DNA from: Calamus simplicifolius
Lineage: Eukaryota; Streptophyta; Magnoliopsida; Arecales; Arecaceae
DNA length: 64,000 nucleotides
NCBI GenBank assembly: GCA_900491605.1
Contig: UESW01004826.1
Location: 474,398 to 538,397, forward strand
Direction of reading: 5' to 3'
Positions 49,042 through 62,150 of this stretch are shown here, in pieces (position 1 is the stretch's first letter; each line of letters starts with the position of its first letter). The translations under genes and the position numbers were made by a program. The notes under the pieces were generated by a model that had not been told where the DNA came from, searched no databases, and worked only from the letters and a program-made list of their open reading frames with translations.

Positions 49042-50011
49042 TCCTCACTGGGCAAAGGGCCAAGGGGCTAAGAGCGGGTTGAGCAGGGTAGACGGTTGAT
49101 GTTGGATGTGTGCGTGGCGCTGACAACCATCGCACTTTTGAACTAATTTGGCAACGTCCTCGCTCATGGCAAGCCAAAAGTATCCCTGCTGAAGGGCCTT
49201 CTGGGCCAGGGACTTGCCCTCCAGGTGATTTCGCAGATGCCTTCATGGATTTCTCTAAGGATGTAGTCAGCGTCGGCAGTCCTACACATCTGAGCAGAGG
49301 GTAAGAGAATGACCTCCTGTATAGACGTCCAACTAGGAGGACGAATTTGGAAGCCCTCCACTTGAGCAGCTTGGCTTCATTGCGGTCATCGGGGAGGGTG
49401 CCGTCAGTGAGATAGTGGACGTAGGCATCCATCCATGTAAGCTCTTGGGTGAGCGGGAGGACTTCCTCGCCATCTTCTATGCTGGGCCTTTCTAAGTACT
49501 CAATGTAGGCATCTCTTGTGATGCCGTAGGTGGTGGTAGCCAGGCGGGAAAGAATATCGGCCTTGGCATTCTCACTCCGGAGAATGTAACTGATGCTGAA
49601 ATAAGCTAACAGAGAGAGCAAGAGCCGAACCTTGCCCAGGTATTGAGTCATAGTAGGGTCACGCGCCTCGTACTCTTTGTTGATTTGTCCAGAGATGAGT
49701 TGCGAGTCGGTAAAGGCTCTGAGACACCTTATTCCAAATTCTTGGACTAGCCTTAATCCTGCCAGCAGGGCCTCGTACTCAGCTTAGTTATTGGTGGCTT
49801 TGAATAGAAACCGCATGGTGCATTCTGCTTTCTCTCCATCTGGTCTGGTGAGAATGAGATCGGCACCGCTTCCCTGAGAGTTTGACGCACTGTCTATATA
49901 GAGGATCCATGTTTCTCCATCGTTGCTTGGCTCAGGCTCGTGCCGCTCCATGGAAACCTTCCTGGTCTCCTCATCTGCCCAAGTGCACTCGACTAGAAAA
50001 TCGGCCAGGAC
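49042..50011 (-). pseudogene. Element B RNase H and integrase N-terminus
   Basis: About 49640-49920 gives SASNSQGSGADLIL, ATNN*AEYEALLAGL and FTDSQLISGQ, an RNase H with SASN in place of DGASN and one stop. 48938-49651 continues to the integrase N-terminal region in the same order as element A. Confidence 0.8.
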
Positions 50012-51480
50012 TTAGGACTTTAAGGCCGGCCGTGCTTGGAAGGAGAGGTCAAACTCTCCTAGCTGGATGGCCCACTTGGCAAGTCGGCCTGAGGTGTCTG
50101 GACGAGCCAGGATGGCTCGGAGGGGCTGGTCCATGAGCACCACAATGGGATGGGCATGAAAATAAGGGTGGAGACGCCGAGCGAAGATGATCAGAGTGAA
50201 GATGATTTTTTCTATCTTGGAGTACCTGACTTCTGCGTCGTGGAGCACCTTGCTCACGTAATAAATAGGCCTCTGGGTTCCATCAGCGTCGAGACGCACC
50301 AAGACTGAGCTAACAGCCTCTGAAGAAGTAGCTAGGTAGAGGAAGAGACTCTCCCCGTCCCTTGGTTTGGATAGGAGCGGAGGAGAAGACAGAAACGCCT
50401 TTAGGCCATCGAAGGTTTTCTGGCAGTCATCCGTCCACTCGAAGTTGTTTACTTTCCGTAGGGCCTTGAAGATGGGCAAGCACCTCTCGCTGATTTGGAG
50501 AGGAAATGACTTAAAGCCGCCACTCTCTCTATTAGTCATTGTACTTCCTTCTTGCTAGATGGCGGTCTCATGTTGAGGATGGCGCTGATTTTCTTTGGGT
50601 TCACTTCGATCCCCCGCTGAGTCACCATAAAACCCAGGAACTTACCCGCCATGACTCCGAAGGCGCATTTCTTGGGATTTAGCTTGACCTGGAAGTGGCG
50701 GAGGTTGCTGAAAGTTTCCTCTAGATCGGAGACATGATCAGAAGCGCGGATGCTCTTGGTCAGCATGTCATCCACATAGACTTCCATGTTCCGACCTAGC
50801 TGATCCTAAAATACCTTGTTCATCAATCTTTGATAGGTCTCCCCCACGTTCTTGAGACCGAAGGGCATCACTTTGTAGCAATAAATCCCCTTTTTGTCAC
50901 AAAGGATGTGTGCTCTTCATCACTGGGGTCCATCCTTATCTGATTGTATCCGGAGAAGGCATCCATGAAGCTGAGGAGCTCATGGCCGGAGGTGGAATCT
51001 ACCAGTTGGTCTATCCTTGGCAGGGGAAAACTGTCTTTCGGACATGCCTGTTGAGGTCGGTGAAGTCGATGCAAATTCTTCAGCTTCCGTTTGCCTTTCG
51101 CACCATAACCACGTTGGCCAGCTAGCTAGGGTAATGCGCCTCTTGGATGTGGCCGGCACTAAGTAGTTTGTTAACCTCCCATCGATAGCCTTTTGTCGCT
51201 TGGGAGCGAAGCTCCTCTTCCTCTGGCGGATTGGACGGTGCTTCGGATCGATGTTGAGCTTGTGGGTGATTACTTCTAGAGGGATGCCAGGCATATCAGA
51301 CGCTGACCAAGCAAAAACATCTGAGTTGGCCCGTAAGAAGGTTAGGAGGTGATCACGATCTTCTGGGGGGAGGAGTCCGCCGATATGCACGGTCCTCGCT
51401 GGATCGTCCCCAAAGGGAAAGGTTAGGAGGTGCTCAGCCGACTCCTCTCTCCTGTCGGACTCTCTGGGGTTAGGTGCTTC
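50012..51480 (-). pseudogene. Element B reverse transcriptase
   Basis: RT split over frames 50980-51615, 50868-51074, 50536-50787 and 50012-50539. It shows FPLPRIDQLVDSTSGHELLSF, the catalytic YVDDM (50764-50778) and FLGFMVTQRGIEVNPKK, then the RT/RNase H connection with LTDQPLRAI-like sequence. Stops and frameshifts separate the pieces. Confidence 0.88.
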
Positions 51481-52054
51481 TGGGACCGGCTCGGCCTTCA
51501 AGGGGCTTGATGCTGTGATAGTAGGGCAGAACTGAACCGATCTTGCCCTTAATCTCCCCAACACCTCCGCTAGTAGGAAACTGCACCAGCAGGCGTCGGG
51601 TGGAGATAATCGCATCCAATAGATTTAAGCCTGGTCGCCCAAGAATGGCGTTGTATGCCAAGGGGACCTACACAACCAAGAACTTCATGATCACTGTGCT
51701 TAGGCATGACGGTGTTCCGGCTGTCACTAGCAAAGATATCTCGCCCTCAACTCTTACCGATTCCCCGGTGAATCCGACCAAGGGGGTTGCTACAAGCTGG
51801 AGAGAGTCTAGAGATAATCCCATCCAAACAAAAGCGTCATAAGTGAGGATGTCAGCTGAGCTACCACTATCAACCAATATCCTTTTTATAGGGTGCTTGG
51901 CGATCGTCATAGAGACAGCGATGCCTTCATTGTTTACATTCTCAAAATTCACCGGTCCCCTTCCGAGAACTACATTACCTGGTGCATCCTCCCCTCTTGG
52001 CTGCTTGGATGAGGAAGCCGCTCCCCAAGACACCATTCTAACTATCCGCTCCAT
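51481..52054 (-). pseudogene. Element B aspartic protease
   Basis: IKRILVDSGSSADILTYDAF holds the DSG catalytic motif; the downstream MAYNAILGRPGLNLLDAIIS is the conserved end. More intact than in element A. Confidence 0.85.
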
Positions 52055-53577
52055 GGGGGTGTTGTCGACAACGGCCTAAGCAGGTGGGGTCCCATAAGTG
52101 CCGGCAGCGGTTGTGGCCCCTTTTGGACATATTTGCCGAGGTAGCCCCTCTGGATGAGCTCCTCAATGGCGCGCTTCAAGCTGAAGCAGTTGTCGGTGTC
52201 GTGCCCGTAGTCTCGATGGAATCGGCAATAACGGCTCTTGTCACAGGGAGGACCTTTCTTCATAGGAGGAGGGCGCTGGAGATAAGGCTCACCCTCGATT
52301 TCCATCAGGATGTGGGATCGAGGGCGAGGAGAGGCGTGATCTTGCTCTCGTTGGGGACAGGGCTTCGACGCCTATTGTCGGATCGGCGAGGTGGATCAGG
52401 CCGCTGATGGAGAGGGTCTGCTCAGCTTGGGGCGAGCAGGTTTGCGGCTGGAGCTCCTTGATGATTCCTAGTGGGTGAGGTCGGCCTCATCCGCGCGGAT
52501 ATACTTCTAAGCTCGGAGGAGAAGGTCGGAGTAGGAACCCGGGGGCTTCTTGTCCAGAGAGAATGTGAAGCGGGATGGGAGGAGTCCCCGCTTCAGCGCT
52601 AGCATTGCCACCGCATCGTCCAGATGGTAAACTTCGAGGGCGGCGGTCTTGAATCGGGACATGAAGTCCCACAGCGATTTTCCCTCCTTCTAGCGCACGG
52701 AGAAGAGACCGTCCGCGACCCTCGGAATTCGCCGGCAGGCATCAAATGTGCCAGAAAGGCCTTTTCCAGCTCCTGAAAAGAGTCGATGCTGTGGAGGGAC
52801 AAGCGCGAGTGCCAAGCGCGAGCAACCTTCTGCAGAGTTGTAGGGAAAGCTTTACAGAGAATGGCGTCTGATGCACCCTGAACTTGCATCATGGCCTTGT
52901 AGCTCTCGAGATGGTCGAGAGGATCCATCGTACCATCGTACGAATCTATCTAGGGGAATCGGAATCTGGAGGAGATGGGCTCTTCCAGTATCTGACGAGT
53001 GTAAGGAGGACGAGTGTCATATTCCTCCTTCGGTTGGTTGTTGATCTTCCTGGCGAGCTCGTCTAGTCACCGATTGTACTCGTCCAGGCGCTCCTCCGTC
53101 TGGAGGTTGATTGTCGAGGCCCTCCGAGATGGCTCGGAGGATGAAGAAAGGAAGATGAAGAAGAAGGAGAAGGACGTGGAAGATGGGATTTCCGCTTTGG
53201 TTCCTCCTGGCGGTGCGGCTCTAGAGGAAACTTGCTCGGGCCATAATCTGGAGATCGCGGCCGCTTGAGGGACTCACGGCAAGGCTTCCTTGGAGAAGCT
53301 TGGCGACGACCGGCCTCTCGTTGAGGAGAACCTCCCCTTGTAGACTGTTGACTTGTAGGGGGAGCAATCTGATGCTGGGTGGCCACGGACTGCTGCTGAG
53401 GGTCTGAACTTGCCGAGTGAGGGTTGCCAGCTGCTCTGCAGCTATGGCAGCCATCTCTGGTTGAGGGGAAGCAACGGGAGGATTAGCGGTAGGGAGGTTG
53501 GTCTCCTGCTGCTTAGCCGAGAGAAGATGCCCCCCAGGGTGACTGACTGAAGCATCCTAAGCTCGTGTCATCACCAT
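52042..53577 (-). pseudogene. Element B gag
   Basis: ATG at 53577-53575, interrupted by a stop seven codons in. MDPLDHLESYKAMMQVQGAS, WHSRLSLHSIDSFQELEKAF and the zinc-knuckle-like YCRFHRDYGHDTDNC (about 52190-52235) identify it. At least four frame changes. Confidence 0.85.
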
Positions 53578-53639
53578 TGTTGGGAGAGGGAGAGAAAGAA
53601 AAGTATACTATAGGGTTTGGACCTTCTTTGCTTTCCTGC

Positions 53640-53659
53640 CCCCTTCCTGGCGCGCCAAT
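53640..53659 (-). other. Primer-binding site of element B
   Basis: TTGGCGCGCCAGGAAGGGGG on the minus strand, two bases from the LTR end. Confidence 0.75.
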
Positions 53660-53660
53660 C

Positions 53661-54668
53661 TGATGACGCCTAATCACTAGTCTTGAACGTCGGAGAAGAG
53701 AGCTGCTTAATCCATGGTCTCATGCCTGATCGGATGGCCTACAAAAAGTCCCAAGACCGGAGGGGTGCTCCGGTGGGGACCCTCCGATGCTCAAGTCAGT
53801 ACCCGGGGTCACAGCTGAGGGAGAGCTCAGACGAGCTCTGGGAAGAAAAAATGAGTCCTCAGAAAAAGGGGAGTCCCTTTCTGAGTATCAGGGTAGCGAG
53901 TATATGAGTTTGCATACCTTGTTCCTGAGTGGACTTACCCTTTTATAGGGGGTTAACACATGCACAACCACGTGGAGTTCTGTAAGAAAGGAATGTCCGT
54001 GGGGTTTGTGGGGTTGCGTGAATTTGGGCTGGTTGGTGGGTCTTGTCCCATCGGAGAGGGAAAAACGGCGGTTGGTGAGCTACGTCCCATCAGTCAGTGG
54101 GGATGACAGGTAGTTAGGTCCAGTCCCATCAGCGGCTTGACCTGTGGGTAGTTGGGCCTGGGGATGCCAGGCGGCATGGGTCAGAAGGACCGCGGCGCGA
54201 ACAGTCAGGACCGTTCTGGGGCCGACTTGAGACAGCCTTGACCCTTCGGAGGGCGCCGAGGCCGAGCAGGGCCGACTCGGCTGAACTGAAGATGCCAGAG
54301 CAGGGCCGACCAGGGAAGGTTGGGGCCAACTTGGCCAACTCGGAGATGTCGGAGCCGAGCGGGGCCTACTAGGGAAGGTCAGGGCCAACTTGGCCGACTC
54401 GGAGATGCCGGAGCCGAGCGAGGCTGACCAGGGAAGGTCGGGGCCAACTTGGCCGACTCAGGGCCGAGCGGGGCGGACCAGGGAAGGTCGGGGCCAACTT
54501 GGCCGACTCAGAGATGCTGGGACTGAGCGGGGCCGACCAAAGAAGGTCAGGGCCGACTTGACCGACTTGGAGATGCCGAGGCCGAGCGGAGCCGATCAGA
54601 AAAGGTCGGGGCCGACTCAAGATTTGGATTTTGCCATAATTGCCCTCGTGACTACGTCAGCCACATCA
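53661..54668 (-). repeat. Element B 5' LTR
   Basis: 1008 bp, very similar to the 3' LTR; the length difference comes mainly from the copy number of the ~60-bp repeats (about 54290-54600 here). TATA on the minus strand at about 53939-53949. Confidence 0.9.
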
Positions 54669-54860
54669 ACCTTCTTACTTGCCTCAAAATCTCAATATCT
54701 ACAACAACTTCAAAGCTTTCTACCTCCATTATCTCTATCTTCCTTAACAAATTCTTCGGTGTGGAAGCCTAGCAAAGATGGTAGGTTTTCGATTGATTCT
54801 CTTACATATTTATCAACCATCACGGTATTGTCTACCCCTTTCTATATGGCAGTTTAAAAA
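54669..54860 (+). pseudogene. LINE-like fragment, right part
   Basis: The frame reads SSVWKPSKDGRFSIDSLTY, the W..S.DG.FS..S.Y signature that marks the zinc-binding region at the C-terminus of plant LINE reverse transcriptases. It stops at about 54855. The rest of the LINE is absent or interrupted. Confidence 0.55.
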
Positions 54861-55390
54861 GCTGTTGCTTTAGACAACAGATCACTTGTTCATCGATGCC
54901 CATTTTCAAGGAAAATGTTGGTACATCTTATCAAGTATTTCAAGGTGTGTGGAGTGTCAACCAATATTTGAGAGCTCTGATTTAAATAGAGGAGGAAAAA
55001 AAGTGCTGGCGAGCAAAAGGTTCAAAGTGTTGGGATCAATTAGTTATAATATTTATGTGGCATATATTGAATGAGAGATTTAGAATCTTTTACGAAGAAA
55101 AGGCATCACAATCTTTTATTATTCACAAAATTATAGCAATTTGTTCTATGTAAAGAATTTTTTACCCTAAAAGTGGATGAAAAGCAGGTGAAAATGCATA
55201 GCAACTCTTGTAATATGTTGTCTTTGCTTTTTCTCTCTCTCTCTCTCTTTCATTCAATGATTTGACACTTCTTCTATAATTTTAATAATATTAAGTGGGT
55301 CGATTTTTATCTCTCTTTCATGCAATGATTCGATACTTCTTCTATAATTTTAATAATATTCAGTGGGATCGATCCTTCTCCCTCACTTTT
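54861..55390. other. AT-rich spacer
   Basis: May be more LINE remnant at first. It holds (CT)n near 55233-55249 and a ~70-bp direct duplication around TTCTATAATTTTAATAATATT (about 55245-55305 and 55310-55370). Confidence 0.5.
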
Positions 55391-57652
55391 TGTAATACTC
55401 CACGTGAAAAAAAGGGGGAGGCGAAGACTGGCACGACACGATAGCAACCAGCATGCCGTCCCTTCATTCACCCCCCCCCCCCCCCCCTTCTTCATGATAA
55501 ATGGGGGGGGAGAGAGAGGAGTCTCCTCCCTCCATCCATCGCTATCACTGGTAAGCACCTCCCCCTTCCATAGCTTCATCAAAAGTGAAACAGAGAGAGA
55601 GAGAGGCAGAGAGGGAGATCGAGAAGGGCGGACCCTCCCCGTCGCTGCGCCGGTTTGGAGTGCCCGGCCGCTTGAGACGGCCGGAGTTGAGTGGTGGAGG
55701 GCCGCTGGGCGGCCCTCCCTTCACTGCGGAACCAAGCCGGTCTGCGGTTTGGTTCAGGCCTGGCGGAGTGCCCATCGGCTCGTCGGGCCTGGGCTACGAA
55801 CGATGATCTCCACCAGCACCGGGGCAGCATATGTTAGGGTCTGGCTAGCCTCCCCCAGCCGACCTCACCGTTGCCCAAGGAGGGAGAAAAAGAACAGGGG
55901 AGAGAGGAAGGAAAGAAAGAAGGAGAGGAGAGGGAAAGAGAAAGGGGGAGGCGGCCACCGGCGATTGGCTGCCAAAACCCAGGGAGGGGCCGGCGGTGGC
56001 CCTTGGCCACTGGCCCCCCTCCTTTTCCCCTGGTTCGGGTGAACCAGGGGAGGAAGAAGCAGAGAGAAGAGAAACAGAGAGGGAAAGAGAGAGAAAAGGG
56101 GCTGGGCCTGGGTTCGGCCCAGCCCAATTAGCCTTTTTGGGCTGATTTTTTGGGCCCCAAATTGGGCCAGGCCCAATAAAAGAAGGATACGGCTTGGATC
56201 AGTGTTGATCCTAGTTTCTTGAAGTATTTTTATTTTTTTATTTGGGCTTATATATTGGGAGATATTCAAGCCCCAAGTTGGCCCCGGGATTAAACTTGGT
56301 AGAGTTTAAAAGCTATTTTGATATGCTAATTTTAGAGACTAAAAATTAAAAAATTGATGGTGTAGGTACCCAGGTGCTTAAATAACCGAATTACATTTTT
56401 GGGTTAGCACCAAGAGGTAAGTAAACCATTTATCATAATTTTTATAAATTATTAAAATATAAAATTATGTATTTAAATGCTATATTGATATATATTGCAT
56501 TATTTGAAAAATTAGAAAATGGATTGGTACACTTATTTGCAAGTGAGCATTTACTATGATTATTTATTATATTTTACAAATAATTTGTTACCTATGCGGA
56601 CAACTGATCAATTGGCATGGTCTTTGAAATTGCTAAAGGTTTTATAAATATACATGTGTATTTGACATGTTTAAATCGCTGTAATTATGAAAAGTATATG
56701 GATTGCATTTTTGCAACGATACATGCTATTTGGCAAATGTGACATGAAAATGATACTTTATGTATATGATAATATATCCCACCATGGTTCGCTATGATAT
56801 GGTATGATATGATGCGATATGTTGCATGATTCACTTGACACCGGGAGCCAACTCCATAGGGGGGTATATGGAGAACACACACTCATGAGGTGTTTTGTGA
56901 TAGGATATGGCAGTATTATGCCACATGGCATCGGGATCCACCTCCATAGAGAGAATATGTGGAGGACGCAAACTCTTAGGGTGTGCTGTAGCAGTATATG
57001 ATATGATGTGAGTTCATGACGCTGGTTCCAGGACCCTGACTTCTAAGGGATATTTATGGAGGTTACATCCGAGGGGGGTGTTATATTTACATAGTGTGTA
57101 GTTGTGAGACATTGGTATAAAAATGGATTTTTACATGTTATTTACAGTGGTTTTATTCTGAAATTGTATATTCTTAAAATTCTATATAGCATTCACTTCC
57201 AAAATTATTTTGAGCATATGATTCATGCCTTGATAATATGGTAAAATATATTTGAAATATGGAAGCTTGACATATGTTTATTATGGAAAATTTGAGTTGA
57301 TAAAAGCTTGAAGTAATTACATTATATTATAGTTGACTTACTTATTGAGTGTGAGCTCATTTAAATCTCACAATGTTTTTCAGAGCCACAGAACTGAAGA
57401 TATGGATATGGGATAGTTGGAGCAGCTATCAGAGTAACTTAGATCCAATACTTTATTGTAACCCATTGAATTATGTATTTTGGCATGTAGCCTAAAACAT
57501 ATGATTAAAGTTTGTATTAAGAATACTTTGAATTTGGATAATATATATTATTACCCCTTCTTGTATTAAGTGTTATATTTCAGGATGCCTTGCATGCCAG
57601 GCATGCGGCGGGTTGTCACCCCTAGATCCAATATTGGGTCTGGGGCATGATA
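55391..57652 (+). repeat. Element C 5' LTR
   Basis: About 2.26 kb from TGTAATACTCCACGTG. It has a C17 run at 55471-55487, GC-rich U3 sequence to about 56160, and an AT-rich second half with two CACCGGGAGCCAACTCC-like blocks near 56840 and 56930. Long frames in the GC-rich part are not genes. Confidence 0.85.
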
Positions 57653-57658
57653 GCTTTT

Positions 57659-57671
57659 GTGGTATCAGAGC
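57659..57671 (+). other. Element C primer-binding site
   Basis: TGGTATCAGAGCC, complementary to initiator methionine tRNA, a few bases after the LTR end. Confidence 0.9.
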
Positions 57672-57838
57672 CTAGGTTTGACCTTAGGGACAAACATAAG
57701 ATGACACTAGGCAAAACATTAGGATAACCTTGGGAGGGTGATAACTTTATTAGAATTTCAAGTAATATGTTTTGAAAGCCTGAAATTTAGTGGTTTATAA
57801 GGATGTTGATTGGAACCTAACCCTGGCAGGAGTTAAGA

Positions 57839-58985
57839 ATGCCACGTGCACTAGGAGTTTGTGGCCTATTGGGAACTCCTAGCTGGTGACTCTGGCCAGC
57901 AGGGAGGCCAGCAAGCTTCTGGAGGCTCTGGTTCCGTTAATCTGGCTGACAATGATCAACCACAATTTCAGGCCCAGATGCTTTAGGCTCTCGTGGGAAT
58001 GTCGCAGGCTATGCAAGCCATGCAGCAATAAATTCAGCAAATCCAGCCTGCTCGGCCTGCCTCTCTCGCTTCGCAGACTCAGTCGCTCCTACCCTGCAGA
58101 CTGAGCCTGCTCTTCCTACTCAGCCCAAGCAGCTTGCTCAGTCGACTCCATCTCAGCCCTGGCAAGGAGGGGGCCGGAGCTTTACTGAGTTCAAGAGCTT
58201 GGCCCCTGCTCCTTTTTGTGGATCCACTAACCCTGCCGATGCTGAAAAATGGATGAGGGAGATGGAGAAAGTCTTTGCAGCTCATGGTAGCCAAGAGGAG
58301 GAGCGAATTAGATTCGCTACCTACCTCCTTCAAGGGGAGACATATGATTGGTGGCTACTTGTGGAGCATCGAGTGGACGAACGGGCTATTTTTTGAAGAG
58401 AGTTTAAGGAAGTCTTCTATGACAAATACTTCCCCAATAGTGTGCAGAGACAGATGCAGTCTGAGTTTATCAAACTGAAGCAAGAAAATCTCTCTGTGGC
58501 GTAGTATGAAGCTGAGTTTATCCGGTTGGCTCGGTTTGCTCCAGACATAGTGACCACTGAGAGGGCCAAGATCATCAAATTCACCGAGGGACTGAGGCCC
58601 AAACTGATGCAAGCAGTCAATGCCTTTGAACTCTCCACATTTAGTGATGTGGTGAACAAGGCCCTGGTGATTGAGAGAGATATGGGTGTGGTCCAGAAGC
58701 AGTAGGAGCAGCTACAGAGGAAGAAGAAGGGGTCTTCTTCTGGCCGGTCTTCAAGGCAGGCCAAGAAGAAAGGTCCTTATCAGGCCCCCTCAGGACCAAA
58801 GAGTAAGGAAACCCATTTCCCTCACTACGGAAACTCCCACCCGGTAGAAGGTACCACAGGACGATTGGTGCCTGCTTCATATGTGGGCAGGTGGGTCACA
58901 AAATAGCCACCTGTCCCCTTCGGAGGGATCAGCAGCCTCCTTCGGATCAGGGTATAAGCCAGCAGCAGCAGCCTAGGACCCAGGG
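57839..58985 (+). pseudogene. Element C gag
   Basis: The gag core lies at 58199-58630: MAPAPFCGSTNPADAEKWM, ERIRFATYLLQGETYDWW, FYDKYFP, LKQENLSVA*YEAEF. A CCHC zinc knuckle (CFICGQVGHKIATC) sits at about 58871-58912 in a different frame. Several stops replace Gln and Trp codons. Confidence 0.87.
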
Positions 58986-59034
58986 AAGGGACTTTACTCT
59001 CACCTAGCAGGATGTTGTCGCTTCTAACTCCGTA

Positions 59035-59480
59035 GTGATAGGTATATTTGAAGTAGGCAACACTTATGCTCAAATCTTAGTAGATCCGGGTGCCACGCAT
59101 TCATTTGTATCTAGCACATATCTCACCAAGGATGAATCTTTGACACCCGTTCCTCTAGAGCAAGAGTTGCACATTGCTTTTCCAAATGGTGATGTTATGA
59201 GGGTAGACTCAGTATGCAGATCTTGTCTGATTAACATGGGGGATAGGAGATTGAAGGCTGATCTAATCATCCTCCCATTGAAATCCTTTGATGTTATCCT
59301 TGGGATGGACTGGTTGGCCTCCTATCATGCTTCAGTAGATTGTTTCAAAAAAATGGTGATCTTCAAAATTCCTAATCAACCTGAATTTAGTTTTATTGGA
59401 AGTCAGGAGCATATGGCCTCAGTGTTCGTGCCAAGGATTTCTTGCTGTGGTCAAAGACCTTCAGCAAGGTGAGGTCAAGT
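59035..59480 (+). pseudogene. Element C aspartic protease
   Basis: ILVDPGATHSFVSSTYL carries the active-site motif D-[ST/P]-G in chromovirus form; VILGMDWLASYHASVDC is the conserved C-terminal part. One open frame, then a frameshift at about 59455. Confidence 0.87.
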
Positions 59481-60360
59481 TGGAGGATATTCCAGTGGCT
59501 CGGAAATTTCTTGATGTATTCCCAGACGATTTGATCGAATTACCCCCAGATCAGGAAGTTGAGTTTACTATTGATTTGGCCCCTGGCACTGGACCTATAT
59601 CTAAGGCCCCATACCGTATGGCCCTAGCTAAGCTAAAAGAGTTGAAGAGCCAATTGTAGGAGCTTCTAAACCGGAGATTTATCAGGCCTAGTGTTTCTCC
59701 TTGGGGTGCTCCAGTATTATTTGTCAAAAAGAAAGATGGAAGTCTTTGGCTCTGCATTGATTACCGAGAAATCAATATGGTAATAGTGCAGAATAAGTAT
59801 CCATTGCCGAGGATTGATGATCTATTTGATCAACTCCAAGAAGCTCAGGTATTCTCGAAGATTGATCTTCGGTCATGATACCATCAACTCAAGGTCAAGG
59901 CTGGGGATGTACTTAAGACAGCATTCAGAACTAGGTATGGCCACTACGAATTCTTGGTGATGTTGTTTGGGTTGACTAATGCCCTGGCATCATTCATAGA
60001 CTTGATGAACATAATCTTTAAGCCATACTTGGACCAGTTTGTGGTGGTATTCATTGATGATATCCTGGTGTATTCTAAAAGCCAGGAGTAGCATGTAGAC
60101 CACCTGAAGATTATTTTGCAAACTCTTCAGGAGAAAAAGCTTTATGCCAAGTTGTAGAAGGTGACTTCTGGTTGATCCAAGTATCATTCTTGGGTCATAT
60201 AATATCTGGAGATGGCATATCTGTGGACCCAAAGAAGATTAAGGCAGTTGTAAACTGGAGTCGGCCTTCCAATGTATCTGAAGTAAGAAGCTTCGTTGGG
60301 CTAGCTGGATATTATCGCAGATTCGTGGAGGGCTTCTCTCGCATTGCTCTATCCTGACTC
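59481..60360 (+). pseudogene. Element C reverse transcriptase
   Basis: [40 protein letters not shown], then catalytic [13 protein letters not shown] at about 60050-60090 and [17 protein letters not shown] in the next frame. In-frame stops near 59657, 59877 and 60090. Confidence 0.9.
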
Positions 60361-60930
60361 GCTTGACCCAAAAGCAAGCGAAGTTTGACTGGACTGAGGA
60401 GTATGAGAGAAGTTTTCAGGAGCTGAAGCAACGCCTAGTATCAGCCCCCGTCCTTACCCTTCCATCAGGATTTGGAGGATTCACCCTATACACGGATGCT
60501 TCTCGGAAGGGATTGGAATGTGTTCTGATGCAAAATGAGAAGGTGATAGCTTATGCCTCCAGACAGCTAAAGCATACGAGCAAAATTATCCTATCATGAC
60601 CTAGGAGTTGGCCGCCGTGATTTTTGCCTTGAAGATTTGGCGGCATTATCTATATGGAGAGGCATGTAATGTGTATACAGACCATAAAAGTCTGAAATAC
60701 ATCTTCACTCAGAAGGAGTTAAACTTGAGGCAGAGGAGGTGATTGAGCTACTAAAGGATTATGACCTGAACCTGCACTATCACCCAGGGAAGGCCAATGT
60801 GGTAGCTGATGCCTTGAGCAGGAAGTCCTCCTCGGAGTTGGCTTTTATGATCACTTCTCAGCCTCACATCCAGAGGGACCTTGAGAAGTTGGAGGTTGGA
60901 TTGCGAGTACAGCGGCCCGATGGGTAGGTA
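60361..60930 (+). pseudogene. Element C RNase H
   Basis: [46 protein letters not shown] (after a frame break) and [11 protein letters not shown] with the catalytic Asp/Glu positions. Confidence 0.85.
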
Positions 60931-62150
60931 GCAGCACTTGTACTCCAACCCACCCTGATTGATCGGATCAAGTCTTCCCAGAAAGAAGACTTGGACCTGC
61001 AAAGGATTAAAGAAGCTGTGAAGTCAGGGGTTTAAAATAAATTTGCTATAATGGAGGATGGATCCCTGAGATTGGACGACAGGTTCTGTGTGCCAAATGT
61101 GGAGGAACTAAGAGCCAAAATTCTAAGGGAGGCTCACTACTCTCCCTATACAGTACACCCAGGAGGAACCAAGATGTACAAAGAACTAAAAGAAAACTTT
61201 TGGTGGAAGGGAATGAAAAGAGAGATTTTTCAGTATATGTCCAAATGTTTAGTATGTCAGCAAGTGAAGGCTGAGCATCAAAGGCCTGCGGGACCCCTTC
61301 AGTCTTTGATGATTCCACAGTGGAAATGGGAGAAAATCACTATGGATTTCGTGACTGAACTGCCTAAGACCCCCGGGATCAATGATGCAGTATGGGTCAT
61401 TGTAGATAGATTAACAAAGTCAGCCCATTTCTTGCTGTTAGGGTTGGGATCTCTAGTGAGAGATTGGCCAACATGTATATTGAACAAATTGTGAGGCTTC
61501 ATGGCATTCCCATATCTATTGTATCAGATCGGGATACTAGGTTTGTGTCCCAATTCTAAAAGAGTCTTCATAGAGCTCTGGGGATCAAACTGAAACTTCA
61601 GCACAGCCTTTCATCCCCAAATAGATGGGCAGTCTGAGAGGATCATACAGATCCTGGAGGACATATTACGAGCCTGTGTAATGGACTTGGGTGGTGCTTG
61701 GGACAACCACTTATCTTTAGTAGAATTTGCTTATAATAATAGTTACCAAGCCAGTATCCAGATGGCTCCATTTGAGGCTTTGTATGGTAGAAAATACAGA
61801 TCTCCCTTATGTTGGGATGATGTGGAGGAGAGGAAATTGTTGGGCCCTGAACTGATTCGGCAGATAGTAGAGAAGGTGCAGTTGATCAAGGAACGACTCT
61901 GCACAGCTCAGAGCGACAGAAGAGCTATGCTGATGTGAGAAGAAGGGAGCTAGAATTTCAGACTAGGGACCATGTCTTTCTGAAGATATCACCAACCAAA
62001 AATATGATGAGATTTGGGATTAGAGGTAAGCAAAGTCCACGATACATTGGGCCATTTAAAATTCTGAGTAAAGTAAGAGAGGTAGCTTATAGCCTGGAAT
62101 TACCTTCGGCACTCTTTGGGTACATAATGTACTTCATGTATCTATGTTAA
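60931..62150 (+). pseudogene. Element C integrase
   Basis: HH-CC zinc finger at about 61120-61260 (HYSPYTVHPG...CLVCQQVK), then core pieces ITMDFVTELPKT, VIVDRLTKSAHF, VSDRDTRFVSQF and DGQSERIIQILEDILRAC. Frames break near 61430, 61560 and 61938. Confidence 0.88.

Larger units (their letters stand above)
40227..54668 (-). mobile_element. Gypsy element B (Tat-like), 14.4 kb
   Basis: Exact ACCTT duplications flank it (40222-40226 and 54669-54673). Read on the minus strand: 5' LTR (54668-53661), TTGGCGCGCC primer site, gag, protease, RT, RNase H, integrase (to 48229), a 141-bp tandem array, an antisense (+ strand) accessory gene region (46866-41600), a GGGGGGG polypurine tract (41266-41283) and a 3' LTR (41265-40227). 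This layout with an antisense gene between pol and the 3' LTR is known in Tat-lineage elements. Coding parts are broken, but the LTRs are very similar, so insertion is relatively recent. Confidence 0.93.

Noticed and set aside
55404..56131. Several overlapping long frames rich in Arg/Gly/Pro
   Set aside because: They lie in the GC-rich U3 of an LTR, overlap on both strands, and recur in the 3' LTR with shifted frames.
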